NCBI RefSeq assembly: GCF_001279005.1 | Contig: NZ_LGCN01000265.1 | Location: 1 to 64,000 of the forward strand | Direction of reading: 5' to 3' | Origin: Streptomyces caelestis | GTDB lineage: Bacteria; Actinomycetota; Actinomycetes; Streptomycetales; Streptomycetaceae | DNA: 64,000 bases | Part shown: positions 52,078 to 61,000 of the stretch, piece by piece | Position numbering within the stretch: position 1 is the first letter of the stretch | Layout: the number at the start of each line of letters is the position of its first letter | Program-made: the position numbers and the translations under genes | Notes under the pieces: generated by a model | Told to the model about the DNA's origin: nothing | The model's database searches: none | The model's input: the letters and a program-made list of their open reading frames with translations, nothing else

Positions 52078-55000
52078 ATGGCCATCATGTTCCCGCCCGG
52101 CCTGCGGGAGTTCATCGAGGTCTGGGTGGGCGCGAACGTCGCCACCGGCAACGAGGACCGGGGCTTCGACAGCCGTAACCCCTACAAGCGGCTGGCCGAC
52201 GACGTCAGGGACCTCTCCGACGCGATGAAGGGAGCGATCTCCACCGCCGGGAACTCGCTCCCGCCGCGGATCGCCAAGGAGTTCGTCGCCGCGATGAAGC
52301 TCTTCGTCGACGACAACGGCCAGAACCACCTGCAGAAGTTCTCCGACGAACTCCGGGACCTGGGCGCCCAGCAGGTGAACCGCTCCATCAAGCTGTCCGA
52401 GGCGAAGTACCAGATCCTCATCGAGTTCATCCTGATGAACATCGAACTGGCGCTGATCGCCGCGCTGGCCGTCTTCACCGGCGGTACGTCGCTCACCGAG
52501 ATCGCCATCCAGAAGGCGCGCACCGCGCTCAGCATCCTGCTGATCCTCCAGCGGCTGGGACGGGCCATCCCCACGCCGCTGTCGGTGCTGCTGGAGGCGA
52601 TCCAGGAGGCGTTCGTCGCCTTCGCCTCACAACTGGTCTCCATGACCGTGCCGGACAACCCGGACCGCCGGCGCACCCAGTTCGACTGGAAGGACATCGG
52701 GCAGTCGGCGGTCGCCGGTGCGTTCGCGGGACTCTTCGGGGGCATCCTCGGCGAGGTCGGCGGGAAGTTCATCAACAAGTACTTCAGGAACAACCACTTC
52801 TGGAAGGAGGCCTCCGAGCTCCCGTTCAGCTTCATCAACGAGGGACAGGCGGAGACCTTCGCCGAGGCCTTCACCGGCCTGATCTTCCTGGGCACGTTCA
52901 CCCTCAACCCCGGCACGTTCCTGAGCGCCGGCCTCAGCGGCCTGGTCTTCGAAGCGGCCTCCACCGGGGCGGAGTTCGGCGGAAAGTTCGCCTACCACAA
53001 GTTCTTCCAGAACCTCGACTTCGGTCCCGACGGCGTCAACGACCTGCCGGGCGGCCGGAACCGGTACGAGGACGGGAACGAAAGCACCGGCCGGTACGGG
53101 GACGAGAACCGGTACGGCAAGACGTACGACGGCGGGAACACCTACCAGGACCTCTACGACGACCCGTCCAGCGGCACGTACAACGCCCCGTCCGGCGTCC
53201 CGTACACGAACAGCGGCACGGACCGGAACCCCTACGGCGACGCGTACGACGACTCCGCCCCCTCCGTCGGCGACAGCAGCGACACCGCGTCGGTCTTCAG
53301 CGACATCAGCGACGTCCCGTCGGTCTTCAGCGACACCAGCGACGTCTCGTCGGTCTCCTCCGTGTCCTCCTCGTCACTCCCGGACCACGACACGGTCCAC
53401 GGTGCCGGCAACGGCATCGACGCGTACGGACTCCCGGGGGCGGCGGGCGCGGTCAAGCCGTCGTACTCCACCACCTCGCCGAACACGTACGAGGACCCCT
53501 ACCGGGACTCCCTCGTGGACGCCCCGGACACCGACACCGTCTTCTCCGCCCTCAACCCGTCGGTGGCCAGGACCCCGGGGACCGACGGGACCGCCGGCAC
53601 GGACGACACCCCGCCGGTCGACAGGCCCGCCACCGTCGGCTCCTCCGTCCCGGATCCGCCGACGACCCGGGCGGGCGGCGGCACCTTCACGCCGGACGGG
53701 ACCGAACGACAGCGGTCGACGGACGACGACACGGCCCGGTCCACCGCCGACGGGCGACAGCAGCAGAACTCGCAGCAGAACCCGCAGGCACCCCTCGCGC
53801 CCGCCCCGCCGAGCACCACGTCCCCGGGTGGTCACGCCTCGCCGAACGCCACCCCGCAGTCACGGCCCCAGACCACCCCGTCCGGCGACCCGGCGGTCAC
53901 CGCCGAGCCGTCGAACCCGGACACGGACACCGACACGGACGCGGACACGCTCGCCCCGGACGGCGTCCGCACCCCCGCGCCCGAGGAGTCCGGGCAGTCC
54001 CGCCCGTCCCCCGCGGCGCCGAAGGACGGGACCCGGACCGCGTCCGACGCCCCGGAGCCCTACCGGCCCGTGCGCACCGAGTCCGAGGAAGTGCCGGCCG
54101 CCACCGGCCCCACGGCGGAGCACGCCCGGCCCGTCACCGTCGACGAGACCCCGCTCAGCTCCCGGGCGCCGGCGGAGATCCCGACCGGGGAGTCCTCCAC
54201 GCCCGGATCCCCGGACTCGGTCGACATGATCATGGACTGGGAGGACGACCAGGACGCGTCCGAGTCCGAGTTCGGTTCCGTGTCCGAGCCGGACCCGGCC
54301 ACCGAGGCGCTGTACGACCGGCTGCTGACGGACGTGTTCGGTCCCGCGATCGCGACGAGCCCCCTCCATCCCGCCCTCCGCGACACCCTCGCGCACCTCG
54401 ACCAGCTCCGCCAGGCCGTTCCCGCGCTCCGCGGCGGCCCGCTCGACCTGGACGCCGTGACCCGTCAGGTGCTGCTCCTGGACACCGCACACCCGGTGAC
54501 CGACGCGCAGCGCGGCGAGCTGTTCCGGGTGGCGATGGCCCCGGAGACGGAGTCGGCGGGCAGCCTGGCCGCCCTGGCCGCCTTCCACCTGGAACTCCGC
54601 GGTGTGCTGTCCTCCACCCAGGCGTTGACCGGCGACGACGGCGCGTGGGGCCGCAACTGGACGACCGCCACGATCCCCGACCTCGACCTCACCGAGGTGG
54701 GGAAGGTGGCCCGGCAGCCCGACGGCACCCTGGGCCGCGGCGACGTGCGGCCCGCGCCCTGGCACCGGCCCGGTGAGCCGAAGCCGTACGTCGTCATGGC
54801 GGAGGGCGACCACCGGCGGATCGTCGTACGCGGCCACGACGGCGCCCCGCGCCAGGTGCCGATCGACGTGTTCGCCGAACTGCTGGCCCGCGACCCCCGG
54901 CTCGCGGCGCTGCCCCCGGGCACCCCCGTGGTGCTGCTCGTCCCCGACGCCGGCGCCCGCGGCCTGGACCTCCCGCGCGAGGCGGCGGACCGGATCGGCA

Positions 55001-58000
55001 GGGAGGTCTGGTCGGCCAACGGCGCCGTGAAGGTGTCCCCGCAGCGGGACCCGTCACAGCCGCACGTCGTCTCCCTGCTGTTCGGACAGGGGCTGCCGCG
55101 CGCCGACTGGATCCGCAGCACCCCCGGCCAGGTGCTCGACCCGGCGGAGCGGGAGAACGCGCCGGAGTGGGAGCGCGAGATGCTGTCGCACAGCGTCGTC
55201 GACGGGGGCGTCACCATCGGCAGGGGCGTGTTCGAGGACTCCGAGGCCCCGCGCCGGATCGCGGCGCTGAAGCTCGCGACGGAGTCGTCGGAGCTGTGGC
55301 ACTACGACCCGGTCACCAAGGAGGAGACCAAGGACGACGAACCGGTCCCGTTCGCCGGCAAGCCGGTGTACGTCTTCGGCGGCCACGCCCGGTCGGGCGC
55401 GACCCGGGTGCCGACCACCACGGACCCGAGGCACCACACCCGCGGGCGGGCGACCGGCGGGATGCTCAGGCGGCGTCCGAGCCTGGCGCAGCTCCCCGAG
55501 GACCACGGCGTCCTGATGGAGGCGTGCTCGAGCGCCAAGCCGCCGGGGATCGTCCGCACCCGCAGGGGCATCGACGACACCTTCGTCCCCGACCCGCTGG
55601 CGGTCGTCAGCGAGAGCCAGCACGTCGCCAACGAGACCGGACGCACGACGTACGGCGGCACCCACATGGTCAGCTTCGCGACGCGACCGGACGGGACGTT
55701 CGTCCACCGCCTCTACACGGACTCGCGGGGACGGCGCGGGAAGTGGGTGGAGCACCGGCCGGAACCCGTCGGCGAACTGCTCGACGACCGCGCCCGTGCG
55801 GCCGGCCTGCACACCGACCCCGGGCAGCCGGTCACGGACGCCACCCGCGAGAGGACCCTGCGGCTGGTGCGCGCGCTGCGGCTGGCCTTCGGCGCGGCGA
55901 TCGAGGACGACAGCCGCTACGGCGACCTCCTCGCCGGGATCGGCGCGCTGGAGACCATGCGGGCGGCCGACCCGGCCCTGCGCGACCTCGCCCCGTTCTC
56001 CATGGACCTGTTCGAACGCGCGGCCCATGCGGGCCGGCCGGGTGACACCGGCCCCGACGCCTACCGGGGCCTGCTCACCGATGCCGCCGACGCCGTGCAC
56101 CGTCGGCCGGGCGCCGTGCTCTCCGACTTCGTCGCCCTGCCCCACGTCACCGCCGCCGCGCAGCGGCTGGACGGTCTGACGGACCAGGACCTGGACACCG
56201 AGGCCTCCCGCGTCCTGCACCTGGACGGGGGCCCCGCGGCCGTCGGGGAGCCCGAGCGGGCCCGGCTGTTCTGGGCGACGGTCAAGGCCCTGGAGTGGGA
56301 GAGCCGGACCTCCGACCCGGACGCCCTCACCGGCAGGGTGCTGCACCTGGACCGGCCCGACCCGGCCCGGCGGCCCGAACTGCTCGACCTGGTCGCCCGG
56401 GCGGCGGCCGTCGGCGTCGACGTGGACAATCCGGTCGAGCTGGGCGCGTTCCACCTGGAGACCCTGGGCGCCCTCTCGCCCCGGACCCAGTTGCTCGACC
56501 TCGACGGTGTGCCCACCGGGCGGCGCTGGTCCCCGACCCCGCCGGACGCGGCCACCACCACGCTCACCGACCGTGTCGTCGTCGCCGCCCCGCAACAGGG
56601 CGGCGGCTACCGGGCCGTGGGCCAGGAACGCCCGCCGTGGAGCGCCCCCGGCGGATCACCGGCCTACCTGGTGTGGGCGGGCGGCGGACCGGACCACCTC
56701 CTCATGACCCTGCCCGGCGGCTTCCGCGCCCGGGTCCCCTACGACGAGGTCGCCGAGCTGCTGGCCCGCGACCCGGTGCTCAACATCCGGCCGCAGGACA
56801 CCACGGACATCGTCCTGGCCGTCCCGAAGGCGGCCCCGGCGGCCTCCACCGCCCCGGCCGGGGCCGGCACCCCGGGCCCCGATCCGCGGGCCGTCGTCGG
56901 CGCCGGGACCGGCCGTGCCGTATGGGCCTCGCAGGGCAGTGTGAGCCTGGCCCCGGCCGGGCCGTCACGGCCGTACGTCCCCTCCCTCCTGCCCAGCGCG
57001 CCGGGGCGTCCCGCGGCGGCCGACTGGGCGGCCGTCCGGCCCGGCGACGGCGGCACCGGAGCGGACGACGTCACCTTCGCGGACCGCCCCGCGACCGGGG
57101 TCCCGGCCGAGCCGCCCGCCGCGCTCGCCGACCTCCTCGATCCCGGGCCGGTCGGGGGCCTCGACACGCCGTTGCCGAACCTGGACGGCGTGCTGCACGG
57201 CTTCGACACCCCGCTGTCGGACCACCCGGACGACGGCGTGGACGGGGACCGGGCGCAGGAGCCGGCCCCGGAGGAAGCCGGGTACCGGGAAATGCTGGCG
57301 GACGTCTACGGCCCCGACGTCATGTCGAGCCCTCTGTACCCGGACATCCGCGACGGGCTCGCGCGCCTCGACCGGCTCCGCCGGACCGACCCCCTGCTGG
57401 ACTTCGGCCCGCTCGACCTGGACGCCGTGGCCCGCCGGGTGCTGCTCCTGGACCCCGCCGATCCGGTGACCGACGTGCAGCGCGCCCGGCTGCTCGGGCT
57501 GGCCTCGGCACCGGAGGCACGGGCGGCGGGCTCCCTGGCCGCCCTCGCCGCGCTCCACCTCCGGCGCCAGGGCGTGCTGTCGCCCACCCACGCCCTGACC
57601 ACCGGCCCCGACGGACGCCCCCGCGGCCGCGACTGGACCCGGGGCAAGGGCGGGCTCGACGACCTGGACCTCACCCGTACGGGAAGGACCGGGCCCCGGG
57701 CCGACGGCATCCTGTCCCGCGACGAGGTGGGACCCGCGCCCTGGCACCGCCCCGGCGGCCCGGACCCCTACGTGGTGCGGGCGGACGGCGACCGCGACCA
57801 GGTCGTCGTCCGCGGCCACGACGGCGCCCCGCGCGAGGTCCCCCTCGACGTGTTCGCCGAACTCCTCGCCCTGGACGCCGAGCTGAGCGGGCTCCCGGCG
57901 GACGTGCCGGTGCTGCTGCTCGTCTCCGACGCCGGCGGGGGCGGCCTGGAGCTGCCGCGGCGGGCGGCGGACCGGATCGGCAGGGACGTCTGGGCGGCCA

Positions 58001-61000
58001 ACGGGGGCGTGGACGTCGCCGAAGGCCCGGACGGCAACGCCTCCCACCCGTACGTCGTGCCCCTGCGGACTGCCTGGGGCAGCGACCGCACCGATTGGAT
58101 CCGCAGCTCTCCCGGCCTGCTGCCCGACCCCGCGGAGTCCGCCCGCGCCCCCTTCTGGGAACAGGACCTGCTGTCCCACACCATCGTCACCGACCAGGGG
58201 TCGATCGGCAGGGCCGTCTTCAGGGACGGCGACCGCGCACGGCTGCTGCGGGGGATCCGGCACGCGGCGACGGCGACCGAGCTCTACCACGTCAACCGGC
58301 AGGACGGGACCTGGGTCAAGGACGACGAGCCGGTCCCGTTCGCCGGCGAGCCGGTGTACGTCTTCGCCGGGCACGGCTTCCTCGGCGAGACGGAGCTGCC
58401 GACCCGGTCGAACCCCCGCCACCGGAAACGGGACCGGGCGGTGGGCGGCATGCTCGGGCGTCGTCCGAGCCTGGCGCGGCGCCCCAAGGACCACGCCGTC
58501 CTCATGCAGGAGTGCTTCGCCGCGACACCGCCGGGCATCACCCGCAGGCGCAAACTGGTCACGGACACGTTCGTCCCCGACCCGCTGGCCGACGCCAGCC
58601 AGAGCCAGCACGTCGCCAACGAGACCGGCCGCACCGTCTACGGCGCCACCCAGGAGGTCGGCTTCAAGTTCGGGAAGGATGGTGAGGTCGCCCACTACAT
58701 CATCATGGATTCGCGGGGCCGACGCGGGAAGTGGGTGAAGCACCGGCCGGAACCCGACGACGCCGCGCTCGACGACCGCGCCCGCGCGGCGGGCCTGCAC
58801 ACCGACCCGGTGGGACCGGCGTCGGAGGAGGTCCGCGAGCGGACGCTGCGACTGGTGCGCGCGCTGCGGCTGACGTTCGGGGTGGCGATCGAGGACGACA
58901 GCCGCTACGGCGAACTCCTCGCGGGAATCGGCGCGCTGGAGTCCCTGCGCGCCGCCGACCCGGCGCTGCGCGACACCGGACCCTTCTCCCTGGACCTGTT
59001 CGAGCGCGCGGCCCGCGAGATCCGCGCGACCGAACACGGCGACCCGGACGGCGAGTTGGGACCCGACGCCTACGAGGACCTGCTGGCCAGGGCCGCCGAC
59101 GCCGTGCACCGGAACCCCGGCGCCGTGCTCACCGACCTCGTGACCCTGCCGCACGTGATCACCGTGGCGGAAGGGCTGGACGGCCTCACGGACGAGGAGG
59201 TGAACGAGGAGGCGGCCCGATTCCTGGGGCTGGACCCGGACCGGACGGTCATCGGGGCGTCCGAGCGGGCCCGGTTCTTCTGGGCGACCGTGAAGGCCCT
59301 GGAGTGGGAGAGCCGGACGCCCGACCCGGTCGCCCTCACCGGCAGGGTGCTGCACCTGGGCCGGCCCGACCCGTCCCGGCTGCCCGACCTCCTGGACCTG
59401 GTGGCGCACGCGGCGGCCGTCGGCGTCGACGTGGACGACCCGGTCGCGCTGGGCGCGTTCCACCTGGAGACCCTCGGCGCCCTCGCGCCGGACACCCTGC
59501 TGCTCAACGACGCGGGCGCCCCGGCCGGCCGGGACTGGACGCCGGGCCCGCCGGGCGCGGCGGTGGACGTCGACGCCGCCCTCGTCATGGCGGCGACACC
59601 GGACGGCGGCCACCGTCCGGTGCGCCAGGCGAAGATGCCGTGGACCACCGACACCGCCAAGCCCGCCCCGTACCTGGTGCGGGGCGAGGCCGGGCCGGAC
59701 CACCTCACCATGGAGCTGCCCGGCGGACTCCGCGTCGAGGTCCCCTACGAGGAGGTCGCCGAACTGCTCGCGGTGGACCCGGCGCTGAACGACTTCCCGC
59801 GCACGGCCGACATCGTCCTCGCCTCCGCGACCCCGGCCCCGGTGGACCCGGGAACCACCGATCGGCGGGCCCTCGTCGGCGCCGCGACCGGTCGTGGGGT
59901 GTGGACCTCGCCGGGAACCGTGGGCCTGCTCGCGCAGAGCGACCCGTCCCTGCCGCACGTCCTTTCCCTGCTTCCCCTGGCGGACGGCCGGCGCCAGCAG
60001 GCCAAGGACTGGTCGGCCGCCCGGCCGGCCCCCGCGTCCCCGGCGGACATCCGCCTGTCGCCCACCACGGCCACGGCCGGGGGCGGAACCGTGGCCCCTT
60101 CCGGCCCGCCCCGGCCCCCGGAGCCGGACCCGCCGTCCCCGGACGCCCCGCGCCTCGACCCCGCCATGACGCCCCCGCCGAGGCGCCGCGACCCGGCCCG
60201 GTTCGAGGGCGGCAGGCGGATGCCCGCGTACGTCGACGACCTCCCGTCGCTGCTGCCGTCCGGGCTGTCCCCCGCCGAGCTCGAGCAACTCCTGGCCAAC
60301 CCGGTCACGTTCGGCCAGAGCACGGTCGTCCTGCGGGGCTACGAACAGGCCCTGGACGCCATCGACCGCGAACTGGGGAGCCGGCCGGAGGCCCGGCCCG
60401 CGGACGGCGCACGGCTGCTGGACGACGTCCGGCAGACGCTCCGCGACAAGCCGAAGACGCTGGCGGACGGCAGGGGACGCCCCTTCCCGTACGTCAACGC
60501 GGACGGAAAGAGACGCGTCCTGTGGATCAGAGCGCGTCACTACGGCAACTGGACCCCGTTCGACGACGGCATCGGCGACTCGACGAAGATCGACAGCATG
60601 CACCGGGCGGCCGCGGTCTTCGGGCTGACCAAGAACATGCAGGCCAACTCCCAGTACGGCCTCGGCGGACCGATCGGCCCGGTGGGCAGCGCGGTGTTCA
60701 GCGGCTTCGGCCGCATCGCCCTGCGGTTCGGCTTCATCAACAAGGTCGGCTACACCCTCACCGACCAGCGCATGAACCAGATGGAGACCCGCACGCTGGA
60801 CAAGTCGCGGGCGTACCTGGACGACATCCACTACGAGATGAGCGTCACCGACGCCGCCGGGCGGGACATCACGGGCACCGACACCGAACCGGCCGCGCCC
60901 GCCCGGTTCGCCTTCGGCATCCGGGGGGGCCTGCGCGTGCGCCTGCCCGACAGCGTGACGAAGATGCCGGAGCCGGGCCGCGTCCCCCGGTCGATGACCC

